This document shows, piece by piece, positions 33,006 through 43,404 of a stretch of DNA of 64,000 nucleotides. The position numbers and the translations under genes are program-made. The DNA lies in the NCBI GenBank assembly GCA_021018995.1, contig CM037598.1, positions 44,570,685 through 44,634,684 of the forward strand. The letters run 5' to 3'. This stretch comes from Chloranthus sessilifolius (lineage: Eukaryota; Streptophyta; Magnoliopsida; Chloranthales; Chloranthaceae). Numbering within the stretch: position 1 is the stretch's first letter; each line of letters begins with the position of its first letter. The notes under the pieces were generated by a model. That model was not told where the DNA came from, ran no database searches, and saw only the letters and a list, made by a program, of their open reading frames with translations.

Positions 33006-34533
33006 ATGTTTGGTAGGAGGACTCTCAGCCCTGAGATTGTCCCTCTAAATTTAAAAGTTGAAAGGCTATTACGAAGCAGACAAACAACACAGAATTCTGC
33101 TGAATCAATTACTATGGGTGAAGAACCTCGACTTTTGATGGATTACTTTGCACCTGGTGCTTATAATTCTCCCTTTTGCATTCAATTTCCTACTGTTGAA
33201 GGAAATTATGAGATCAAATCATCGACTATCCAAATGCTTTCTTCCTTCCATGGGTTGAGTAAGGAAGATCCATACAAACATGTGAATGAATTCTTGTCTC
33301 GTTGCGCCACATTCAACATAGTTGGACTTGGTCCAGAGGCAACCAAGCTTAGGCTCTTTCCTTTTTCATTAAAGGACAAAGCTAGAGCATGGTTGTCTAT
33401 GTTAGCACCAAATAGTATCACTTCTTGGAATGATTTGCAGTGTCAATTTTTAGCCAAATACTTCCCAATGTCTAAAACAAGCCAATTGAGACAGTATTAT
33501 TTCCTTCTTACAAAACTCAACTGAAACTTTCCATGAAGCATGGGAAAGGTTTAAGGAACTTTTAAGGCAATGTCCTCATCATCAAATTCCCCGATGGCAG
33601 CTTGTTCAAAGCTTCTATTAAGGAATTGATCAAAAAGGCAAGAATATGGTAGATGTTTCCTGTGGAGGCACTTACATGCAAAAAATAGTTGAGGAGGTTT
33701 GGGACTTATTTGAAGTAATTGGTGAAAACACAACTCAACAGGAATCTTTGTCAAGAGATATTGAGAATCCTGCTAGGTTGAACAATCAACAAACCACCGA
33801 AGGAAAGATTTATGAGGTGAATGAGTTGGAAAGAAAGATGGATAATTTAACCACAAAGTTTGATAGATTGATGGACTCACTCAAAAATCCAATGGTTGCA
33901 AGAGTAGATGAGGCATGTCTGATATGCCAGTCCCCTACTCATTCACTTGACCAATGTCCCGCTGCACCACAGTTCCCAGGTCTAGTGGTGGAACAAGCTC
34001 ATGCTGCCGAATCATTTGGACAGATACAGTCAAATGAATATCCATGGAGAGGGCACCCCAATTTGAGGTGGAGCCAGGGGAATTATAAATCACAACAGCA
34101 GCAGCAACCAAAGAACCAAATGCCTTTCAAAACCGCTCAGCCTTATCAGCAGAATTTTTATGCCATGCCAAATTTTCAGCAGCCCATTCCACAACAACCT
34201 GTACAGCAAGCTGCTCCAGTTCAAGTCCCTTCCAAGTCCACTTCTTTTGAAGATCAAGTCCTAAATTCACTCCAGAATTTAGGATCTTTAACTCAGACTG
34301 TGAACTTTCACAGTCAGAGCATAAAGAAGATTGAAGAAACATTGGGTCAACTTTCAAATACTTTGGCCAAAAGAGAGGAAGGAAAGTTACCCAGCCAAAC
34401 TTTGAACAATCCCAAAGGACAGTTCATGGTTGGAGAGGCTTCTATTTCACATGAAGAAGTAAAAACTGTCACAAATTTGAGAAGTGGAAGAATTATAAAT
34501 AACAAAGTGTGTACTGAAGAAGAAAAAAATTGA
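33006..34533 (+). pseudogene. gag of element C, broken
   Basis: Starts MFGRRTLSPEIVPLNLKVER. The capsid-like core is at about 33190-33490 (SSFHGLSKEDPYKHVNEFLS, FPFSLKDKARAWLSML, WNDLQCQFLAKYFP). A frameshift near 33490 leads to a stop at 33524, and a TAA at 33618 interrupts the FYxGID region. From 33646 the frame is open to 34533: the CCHC knuckle CLICQSPTHSLDQC, a Gln/Pro-rich stretch, a coiled segment (QSIKKIEETLGQLSNTLAKR) and the tail. Gag packages the RNA. Two lesions inactivate this copy. Confidence 0.9.
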
Positions 34534-34805
34534 GGAAAATGATAAAGATATGCAGCAGGAGCAGCATAATGTTAGCAGTGGGGGTGCTGATGTACCTCAG
34601 AAAAATCAAAAAAATGAAAAACAAAAAAATCAAAAAGATTCTGATAATGCTTCTAAAGTTGTAGATGAAGGACTAGTTCCTCATTTACCATTTCCTCATG
34701 CCATGAAATCAGATCCCTTTCGATAAAGGGAACACAAAATAGATGAAATGAAGCAAGTCAAGATAGCTTGATGCAATCAAACAAATTCCAGCATATGCAA
34801 AATTT

Positions 34806-35600
34806 TTGAAAGATATTTGCACTCACAAAAGACAGTCTAGGATACAGTTATCCAAGAAGGTCCTTGCTGTGGAAAGAGTTAATCAGGTGTTGTCTATTAC
34901 CACTCCTCCTAAACTTCAAGATCCTGGAATCCCCACAATCCCTTGCATTATTGGGGAACATACCATTGAAAAGGCTTTATTAGATTTGGGTGCTAGTGTC
35001 AACCTGCTTCCATATTCTGTATATGAGAAACTAGGTTGGGGAGAATTAAAACCCACTCATGTGGTGCTACAACTAGCAGACAGATATGAAAGAAAGCCAG
35101 TTTGAATGATTGAGGATGTATTGGTAGGAGTAGATAAATTTTTCTATCCTGCTGATTTTCTAGTTTTGGACATGGAACCTACAAAAAGTAAAACTTCCAT
35201 CCCTGTCATTTTGGGAAGACCATTCCTGGCTACAGCAAATGCTTGCATTCAATGCAGGTCTGGTATTATGGAAGTCTCTTTTGGAAATATGAAGGTGAAA
35301 TTAAATGTTTATAATGCAGTCACACAGCCTCAATTTAGCTTTGAGGAATGTTTTCATGTTGATCTATTGGATGAACTGGTGGAAGAGACTTTACAATAGT
35401 TTTTACAGTGTGAAGATTTAACCACAGATTCTAAAGATGCTTGGGGAAATTCCGAGGAAGAAACATTTTGTACCTCAAAGTCTGAGGAAGTAAATGCTGT
35501 GCAAGGAACTCATAATCAATCAGCAAGTTTCTCTTCTTGGAAACCTGCTATTCTTCCCCTTCCACAAACAACTAAGGTAATTTTTGCTACCTTCTTTTCT
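34806..35600 (+). pseudogene. Protease region of element C
   Basis: The frame 34806-35105 has the Athila-type protease box, ALLDLGASVNLLPYSVYEKL, in which the catalytic Asp sits in DLGAS instead of D-S/T-G. A TGA at 35103-35105 interrupts it. The same frame continues to 35399 with SKTSIPVILGRPFLATANA, the flap-to-C-terminus region. A TAG then ends it. The stretch to 35600 is a linker to RT. Confidence 0.85.
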
Positions 35601-36700
35601 CAAATTTCACCGATGTAGAAGCAGTTGCCAGAAAATTTGAAATATGTGTTTTTAGGAGACCATAAATCATTGCCTGCGATTATTTCTTCCTCCCTCACAA
35701 AGGAGCAGGAGGAAGAGTTGTTGATTGTTTTGAAACAACATAAAAGGGCAATTGGCTGGACTATTGCTGATTTGGGAGGAATCAGTCTAGCTATTTGCAT
35801 GCATAAAATCCATTTGGAAGAAGATGCAAAGCCTTCTAGGGAAATGGAAAGGAGGTTCAACCCTCATATGCAAGAAATGGTCATGAAAGAAGTTGTTAAG
35901 TTGTTGGATGCAGGGGTCATTTACCCCATTTCAGATTCAGCTTGGGTGGCACCTACACAGGTGGTACCTAAGAAATCTGGGATCACTGTTGTATCCTCAG
36001 ATTCTGGTGAGCTTATGTCAACCAGACAAACAACTGGTTGGAGGGTCTGTATTGATTACAGAAAATTAAATTCAATGACCAGAAAAGACCAATTCCCTCT
36101 CCCATTCATTGATCAAATTTTAGATAAGCTAGCAGGAAAAGCTTATTACTATTTTCTTGATGGTTACTCTGGTTACAACCAGATTCCTGTGTACCCACAA
36201 GATCAGGAAAATACCACATTCACTTACCCTTTTGGCACTTTTGCCTATAGGAGAATGCCTTTTGGTCTTTGTAATGCTCCTGCTACCTTTCAAAGATGCA
36301 TGTACTCCATTTCTCTGATATGATTAACCAATTTTTGGAGATTTTTATGGATGATTTTTTAATCTATGGAGACAGTTTTGCCCAGTGTTTACATCATCTC
36401 AAATTGGTGTTACAGAGATGTGAAGAAACCAATCTAGTTTTGAGCTAGGAGAAGAGCCATTTCATGGTCACCCAGGGCATTGTCCTTGGCCATGTTGTCT
36501 CCCACAAGGGCATTGAGGTAGACAGAGAAAAAATTGATTTAATTGCACATTTGCCACCTCCCAAAACTGTTAAACAGATCAGAAGTTTTCTAGGACATGC
36601 TGGATTTTATAGAAGGCTCATTAAGGACTTCAGTAAAATAACCAAGCCTCTTTGTCATTTATTGTGCCAAGATGTCCCTTTTGTTTTCAACAATGAATGA
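35601..36700 (+). pseudogene. Reverse transcriptase of element C, frameshifted
   Basis: The open frame 35625-36323 carries GVIYPISDSAWVAPTQVVPK, TTGWRVCIDYRKLNS, QFPLPFIDQILDKLAG, YYFLDGYSGYNQIPV and FGTFAYRRMPFGLCNAPATF. A frameshift near 36315 follows. The catalytic box FMDDFLIYGDSF is readable at about 36345-36375 in another frame. The thumb (IRSFLGHAGFYRRLIKDFSK) lies in 36464-36700, ending in TGA. The enzyme would make cDNA from element RNA. This copy cannot make a full-length product. Confidence 0.9.
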
Positions 36701-37189
36701 ATGAAGGCATTTGAATTCTTAAAAAATTGTTTGATTTTAGCTCCAATATTACAGTCTCCAGATTATTCATCGCTTTTGAAGCGATGTGATGCATCAGATT
36801 ATGCTTTGCGAGCTGTCCTTGCACAGAGAAAGGATAAGCTGCCTCATGTCATAACTTATGCCAGTAGATCAATGATTGATGCACAGCTCAAATACACAAC
36901 AAGCGAGAAGGAGGCTCGGCAATTGTTTTTGCTTTAGAAATTCAGTCATATGTCTTGGGTTCACAAATAGTGGTGTTCATGACCACTCTTTGAAATACCT
37001 TACATCTAAGAAGGACACCAAACCAAGATTAAACAGTTGGATCCGCCTAATACAGTAGTTTGTTGTGCAGATTAAAGATAAAAAGGGTCTGGAAAATCTG
37101 GTGGCTGCTCACCTGTCTAGAATTCTAGCTGCTGAGATCGATAGGCTGCCTATCAATGAATCTTCTCCTGATGAGCCACTTTTTGCTAT
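36701..37189 (+). pseudogene. RNase H of element C, broken
   Basis: The frame 36701-36937 includes KRCDASDYALRAVLAQRKDK and ends after TSEKEARQ by frameshift. The remainder (LKYLTSKKDTKPRLNSWIRL, then LENLVAAHLSRI) lies in two further frames to about 37190. At least two frame changes and a stop near 37059 break it. Confidence 0.85.
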
Positions 37190-38476
37190 TTGTATACACA
37201 CCCCTTGGTCTGCAACCATAGTCCACTTTTGGCTCTTGGAAGAATTCCTCAACATTGGAATAAAATGGATAAAGATCTTTTCTTCTCAAAGGTTAAACAT
37301 TTTATTTGGGAAGATCCTTATCTGTTTAAGATTTGTGCAGACCAAATAATAAGAAGATGTGTCCCTGAAGAAGAATTTCATAGCATACTTTCTATGTGTC
37401 GTCATTTTAGTGGAAACAAAACTGCTGCAAAGGTTTTGCAGTGTGGATTTTATTGGCCTACACTTTTCAAAGATGCTCTGCAGCACTGTAAGTCTTGCCA
37501 GAACTGCCAGAAATTGGGCAGCATTTCCAAGAGAAACTCAATGCCTTTACAGCCCATTTTGGTAGTTGAATTGTTTGATATTTGGGGGATAGACTTCATG
37601 GGTCCCTTTCCTCCTTCCAATGGGTGTAATTTCATTTTAGTAGCTGTGGATTATGTATCCAAATGGGTTGAAGCCACAGCCACTAAAACCAATGATCACA
37701 GAGTGGTTCTGAAATTTTTAAAGGATCACATTTTTTCCAGGTTTGGTTTTCCCAGAGCTATTATCAGTGATGGGGGAAGCCATTTTTGTAATAAACATTT
37801 TGAAGCTTTATTGAAAAAATACTCTGTGACTCATAGAGTAGCTACTCCATATCATCCACAAACCAGTGGACAAGTGGAGATTTCCAATAGAGAAATCAAA
37901 CATATACTGGAAAAGACTGTGAAGAAGGACAGAAAGGATTGGTCCTTTAAACTGAATGATGCATTGTGGGCATATAGGACAGCCTGTAAAACCCCAATTG
38001 GCATGCCCCCATTCAGATTGGTCTATGGCAAAGCATGCCATTTACCAGTGGAGTTAGAATATAAAGCCTTTTGGGCTATTAAAACATTGAACATGGATCT
38101 GACTACTGCTGGTAATCATAGGAAACTGCAACTTGCTGAGTTGGAGGAGCTGAGAATGGATGCATACACCAATTCAAGATCTTACAAAGAGAAACTCAAA
38201 GCCTTCCATGATAAAAATTTGTTGAGAAAAGAGTTCACAGCTGGCTCTAAGGTATGGCTATTTAACTCAAAACTTAATTTTTTTCCTGAAAAGATGAGAT
38301 CCAGTTGGGAAGGGCCATATACTGTCATTCATGCAGCTCCTTCTGGGGCTGTTGAAATTTTAGACCCAAGTGATGGAGGAATCTTGAAAGTAAATGGTCA
38401 GAGGCTCAAACCATGCATTGAAAATACCCAGGAGCCTGTGCTGCCCATCTATCATCAAGAACCTCCCCAAATCTGA
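37190..38476 (+). CDS. Integrase of element C, open over 428 codons
   Basis: The zinc-binding region is at about residues 45-110, with C-x2-C as CKSCQNCQ and upstream His in CRHFSG. The core follows with the DDE triad: Asp in [10 protein letters not shown], Asp in IISDGGSHF, Glu in [12 protein letters not shown]. The C-terminal domain has [16 protein letters not shown], and the frame ends HQEPPQI. No stop or shift lies within it. In an intact element it would be cut from the pol polyprotein and insert cDNA. Here the upstream lesions prevent normal expression. The ATG used is only the first in the frame, not a true start. Confidence 0.85.
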   Translation: MYTHPLVCNHSPLLALGRIPQHWNKMDKDLFFSKVKHFIWEDPYLFKICADQIIRRCVPEEEFHSILSMCRHFSGNKTAAKVLQCGFYWPTLFKDALQHCKSCQNCQKLGSISKRNSMPLQPILVVELFDIWGIDFMGPFPPSNGCNFILVAVDYVSKWVEATATKTNDHRVVLKFLKDHIFSRFGFPRAIISDGGSHFCNKHFEALLKKYSVTHRVATPYHPQTSGQVEISNREIKHILEKTVKKDRKDWSFKLNDALWAYRTACKTPIGMPPFRLVYGKACHLPVELEYKAFWAIKTLNMDLTTAGNHRKLQLAELEELRMDAYTNSRSYKEKLKAFHDKNLLRKEFTAGSKVWLFNSKLNFFPEKMRSSWEGPYTVIHAAPSGAVEILDPSDGGILKVNGQRLKPCIENTQEPVLPIYHQEPPQI

Positions 38477-39188
38477 TGGTATACAACTGTACAATATGTT
38501 TTTATTCTGTAGTTTTTGCATAGTTTTCTATTTCTCTGTTTTTAGTTATGTTTGTTCTCTTTTCGAGAAGTTTAAATATGTGAAAAATTAATTCGCAAAG
38601 TAAAAATTGTATTTTCGCAAAGTTCAATTTGCTTTTCAAAAAGGATCTGTATTTGTAACGAACTGCTCGAAAGCAATGATTTGCTTTTCGAATAGTTGTT
38701 TCTGAAGCCATTTGCTTTTCGAAAAGTTGTTTCTGAAGCTATTAGCTTTTCGAATGGTACTGATGCCATCCTCTATTGTAAAAAGGATTGTTTTTATCTT
38801 TTCAAAAACTTAAAAATTACTTTGCGAAAGTAACTTTGAGCATATTTAAACCCTTTCAAAGTAAGGGTTTCATATTCGAAAGCTTTCTGAGAACGTCCTG
38901 TTTCACAGAAACCCCATTTCTTTCTTTCCTTGCGTGATTTTAGAATTCAGCCACACTTTTCTTCACATTTGTTTGATCATTTAAGCTTGAAGAGAGGGAC
39001 TTTAGCCTCTGGTTTTGGTGGACTTCAGCGAGCAAGCAACACGTTCAACAAAAACCCTAGATTTCGGTCTTTTTCTGTGCATTTCCTCTGTTTATCATTT
39101 GCAAAGTTTGATTTTGTGTCAGCATTTGTTGTGGGCATTTTTATACACAACTTTAGAATCGGGAAAGCTGAAAAATCACTGGCTGCCA
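38477..39188 (+). other. Leader between integrase and ORF3 of C
   Basis: Non-coding. It holds the TTTTCGAAAA-type cluster (38557-38880), TATTTAAA at 38843-38850 and an AAACCCTAG telobox at 39052-39060 before the ORF3 ATG at 39189. The order of parts is the same as in element B. Confidence 0.6.
38557..38880 (+). promoter_or_regulatory. TTTTCGAAAAG word cluster before ORF3 of C
   Basis: Forms include CTTTTCGAGAAG (38559), ATTTTCGCAAAG (38612), GCTTTTCGAATAG, GCTTTTCGAAAAG (38715) and GCTTTTCGAATGG (38746), TTTGCGAAAG (38821), and ATTCGAAAGC (38874). Three of them are spaced by a TTGTTTCTGAAGC repeat of about 35 bp. The vocabulary matches the LTR U3 of the same element. Confidence 0.6.
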
Positions 39189-41638
39189 TGTTTCCAAAAT
39201 CTTCTACTAAGAAAATTAGCAAACCAACCCCAAAAGAAAAAACCAAAGCTTCAGCCAAAAAAAAACTATCAATGGATAGAGCTGATAGGATTGAGAAAGG
39301 GAAGAAGGTTAAACATGAGGAACCCATCCCAGCAGCTGCTAGTCCTGAGCCTGAGCTTCCTCCTCTGTCTATGCATTTGGTACTGCCAAATCCATTCATT
39401 GAAGCTCAGAAGCTGATTCCTGAGCTTATCGTGGATGAAACTTTTTTCGTCAACAAACCGGACTGTCAGCTATCTTTAAGATACATTAGGGATGCCTCAC
39501 TGAGCAATATCCTTACCCCTCTGCCAGAGAAAATTTATCCGCGAATGGTGAAATTATGGTACCAAAACCTGGTAAAAGTGAGAGAAAGATGCTGATGTCC
39601 CTACTCTTGTTATCTTCATTGATGATTGTGATCTAACTGTTACATATGAAGACATTGGGAATGCTTTAGGGATACCATTTCAATATGATCCTGCTGGTCC
39701 ATTGGCTGCACCAGAAGCAGCCTCTTTCAGAGAAATGGCTGCATATTTAACCCAAGGGATCCTTGGAACTGGACAATCCATAATGAGGAGAGACCTAGCA
39801 CCTCAATTTTTACTGATGGATTCAATTTTGAGGGGAAGTTTTTATGTCACTAGGCACAGCCAAGAAAGGAGGACACCAATTTTAGAGGCTCTCTTTCATT
39901 TTTCTAAGGGGCAATTTTTCAATGCCCCTATGTTAAATTTTGAAGCCATGGCTGATATTAGTGCCAAGTTGAAAAAGGAGCAGAAATTAGCTGGAATCCC
40001 ATTTGGTAGACTGATCACAGCCCTACTAGGAGCTAAGTTTGATATTGATGACCAGGAGCCATTTGAAGTCATAACTCCTCATACTTTTGGGAAAAAGGCT
40101 TGGACTAAAAGCCAAGCAATGCTGAAAAGAATGAGAGAGGAAGGTGAGCTCACACTGCAATTGCTCTTGAGCACACTGCATCTGCTGCTAGTGGACTCCA
40201 TACATGAACTGCCCTGCTCCCTTAGAATGCTTTGCAGGACCACAGGGTGACCAGCTCTTTAGCTGCACCCATTCTTGAAGAAGTTGTCCTTCCTGTGGTG
40301 ACCAGCTCTTCAGCTGCACCCATTCTTGAAGAAGTTGTCATTTTACCCTCCTCACCTAGTCCAGCTCCTGCCACTTCACCTATTCCAGCAGTCCCATCTC
40401 CCATACCCACCATTATCCCAATTGCAGACTCCCCCTCTACACCAACCACTCCAGCCATACTCACACCACCAATTTCTCCCACCAATGCCCAAGACCTGGC
40501 CACAGATTTTATTGAACAATCTCCTAGCACTCCTCTTCTCCAAAGCCTCTCAAGTTCACCTGCTCCTTCAGCCCACACACCTGAAGTAACCCATACCCCT
40601 GAACCTGAGATTTTCACTACAGAGGCTTATTCATCATTGATGGGGTCTATTTTTGAAAACGTTGGGCTTGAATCTGTCCCTATACCTGACCCTCCTCATT
40701 TCACTCACTTGGCTACTTCTCCCTTTACAGCCATTTCACCCATTGCACCTCCACCATCCACTTCAGTTTTACCAGCCCCTGCTATGCATACCACACCCAC
40801 ACCTGAATCAATTAGCCAAATATTTACCTTTCTCCAATCCATCCAAGCCCAACTACAGATCAACACAGATAATCAGTCTGTGACCAATGACCTTCTCCAA
40901 ACCTTAGCCTCCACATCCCACACAACTACCTTAGCCACTTTACCTGCTGTTGATGACCATGCTACCCAAATAGAACCTGAGGTAGTATTGGTTGACCCAC
41001 CCACCCTCACCACTACTGCCCATTCTACCCAAACTGAACCTGAGGTAGCTCTTGTTGAGCCCCCTTCACCTCTCCTCACTTTCTTTGATCAAGCCAATCA
41101 GACCGACCCTAAAGTCATCCTCCTGGACCCCTCTTCTCCCACTCCCACAGCTGGGATACCTTTGGTCCCCTACCATTCTATTCCCATTCCCAGATTTGCC
41201 GCTCTCAAAAGGGCTATGGAAGAGAATCCATATATCTGTCGAGATGTCCTCAAGGGGTTAGCTAATTTGCAAGCTTACATTAGAACCCCTTATGAAAACC
41301 AGATTAGGAAATTGGAGTTATTCATGAAATTTGAGAGAGAGAAAATGAAGGACCTGCTGGGTCAAACATTTCAAATGGTTAGGAGTGAGCAGCACAAGGT
41401 GACCATGTTGCAAGCACAGCATGAACAGGAAAAACTGAGGACTACTAGACTTGGAAAGTACATTGGCCTCACCAAAAAGATCAAATCAGAGGAATACACT
41501 GAGCTGCAAAACACAATCCTAGAGAAGGCTAAATCAAGTTCAGACTCCAATACTGATTTTAGTTCTGACTCTGACAGTGACTCCAGTTCTGATCCCATTG
41601 AACCAACTTATGATACGGATTTTTACCTCAGTTATTAG
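39189..41638 (+). pseudogene. ORF3 of element C, frameshifted
   Basis: Starts MFPKSSTKKISKPTPKEKTK, a strongly basic N-terminus. The family domain follows in two frames: LPEKIYPRMVKLWYQNLV (to about 39590) and, after a shift, HSQERRTPILEALFHFSKGQ and GIPFGRLITALLGAKFDI (39702-40250). Another shift near 40235 opens 40232-41638: a Pro/Ser/Thr-rich region, three TQTEPEVALV-like repeats, then a coiled coil (about 41330-41500) and an acidic Ser/Asp tail. A 51-bp tandem duplication (SSxAAPILEEVV) lies at about 40250-40345. No membrane segment is visible. The role is unknown. Confidence 0.75.
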
Positions 41639-43251
41639 ATCACATTGTACTTATCTGTGTTATGAGTTTGTAATATAAAATTTTGGTTTTTCTTGTGTAA
41701 TTACTGTGCATTTCCGTTCTTTCTTCTTGTCATTATGATTTCTGCTTGATTGTTTCTTTTCTTTGCTTTGGACCAGTGCGGACCCTGCTCACCATAGGTT
41801 TGGGGGTGTGGCAGAAATGTCAATAATTGAGTTAACATCAATGCAGCTTATGATCAGTAGAATTTTTGAAAATGAAGTAATTTCACACCTGTTGTTTTGA
41901 AAAATGAGAAAGTTAAAACTTTTTAAAATTAATTTCTAGTGTAATTCTAATACTTTCATGAAGTGAATATTAGAAAATTTAAATTTCCAAAAGAAAATTA
42001 ATGTTTTAGTAAACCTAAAAAGAGAGAAAACGGTGATGATATACCTCAGGAATTTGATAGAAAACCACACCCAGTGAGATTTGGACCTGAACTGTATTCT
42101 TTGGAGGTATGAATTCGCAATTTTTTCTGCTCTTGGGACAGTTTGAACCTGCTTCTTTTCACTAGAAGTTACACATATTCAAATTGAAATAACTTGATAG
42201 CAATCATGATATTAAAGACATGATGTAAGGCCTCCTTTTGGACAGTTTGAACCTTACAAAGCCCCACCTTTTGAAACTGCCCTTGATACACACCATTTGA
42301 GCTTTATAAATCTAAGATTTCTTTGAAACCTCATCAACCTCATTTAGCCTAATCCTCACTCTGAGAAGTCAGAAGATAAAGGGAAGGAAGCTGAAGAAAG
42401 GAGAATTGAGTAACAGTTTGATAAAAGAAGAAGAATCATAATTGAAGGCAATAATGTATCAGCAGAAGAAATGTGGCATTCCAGTCAATGTTATCTTGAT
42501 AAATAAAATAAAAAATAAAAAATAAAAAAAAGAAAAAAGAAGGAGAAGGCATTTCATTGGAAGTTTAAAAAAGAAAGAGAAAAAGATGGCCACTTTGGCT
42601 CTGAAAATTCAAAGAAGAAGATAAAATTATTCTGAATTGAAGAAGATGTGTCTATCACCTCCTTACCTTGACTGACTTCTCAATTTTGAACTCCATTCCA
42701 CCCCTTCTTTCTTGATAAATTTCACCCATAAGCCACATTACAACCCAAGTTAAAGTCCTTACTGATCAATGATGGATTGAGCTGTCACATGGAGATAAGG
42801 ATTTGTGTAATCTATGGTGAAAAGAGCAGTGAATTCAGAACTAAAAAAGCAATGCATATGCTCATGCTTACAGTCCTATTTGAGGGCTGTAACTGCTCTT
42901 GAGCCATGTAAAATGGTACAACCCTCTTATTTGCATATTGAGTGAAAATCTTGGAGAGAGTTGGGTTTGAAATCAACTCATTGGGGTAACATCAAAACTG
43001 AATTCGCAAATGGAAGGCAAGCTGTTCATTAATTTTTCTTGTAAATAACTTTTTGACACAAATTGAGTTAATGGTAAAAGGAATTACAGCAGAATTTTAG
43101 TTTTGAACTGATGTTTTCTTGAAAATCTTCTTACAGCCTGACTGATGTAGGTGTGAATAATCTGATTGGATGAAAGTTTGCTTTAACAGAACTGCATTGG
43201 TCTTAACTGATTTATTGGAGAAGTTTGTGGGTACCTTCAATGAAAACCCTC
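41639..43251 (+). other. 3' untranslated region of element C
   Basis: Aligns in patches with B 17245-19009. It holds the internal PPT-like tract (41796-41813), A-rich tracts near 42500-42560, and no credible gene. Confidence 0.6.
41796..41813 (+). other. Internal PPT-like tract of C
   Basis: AGGTTTGGGGGTGTGGCA, identical to 17499-17516 of B and matching the true PPT at 43392. Confidence 0.6.
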
Positions 43252-43288
43252 AGGAGACTTCACTCCTCCACTAGGGATCACCTAGGGG
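43252..43288 (+). other. Twin hairpin before the 3' LTR of C
   Basis: AGGAG/CTCCT with a 6-nt loop, then CCACTAGG/CCTAGGGG (one mismatch, loop GATCA), with no gap between them. Same layout as B and D. Confidence 0.7.
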
Positions 43289-43391
43289 TTTAAAAGGCTT
43301 GTTGTATATGGTAAATGCAACTGTGTCCCCTACAAAAGTGGCTTTTTATTCTGTTTTTAATTTTGACTTTGCTAAGGGACTAGCTAAGCTT

Positions 43392-43404
43392 AGGTTTGGG
43401 GGTG
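43392..43404 (+). other. Polypurine tract of C
   Basis: AGGTTTGGGGGTG directly before the 3' LTR start TGTTGAGAAC. Confidence 0.85.
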
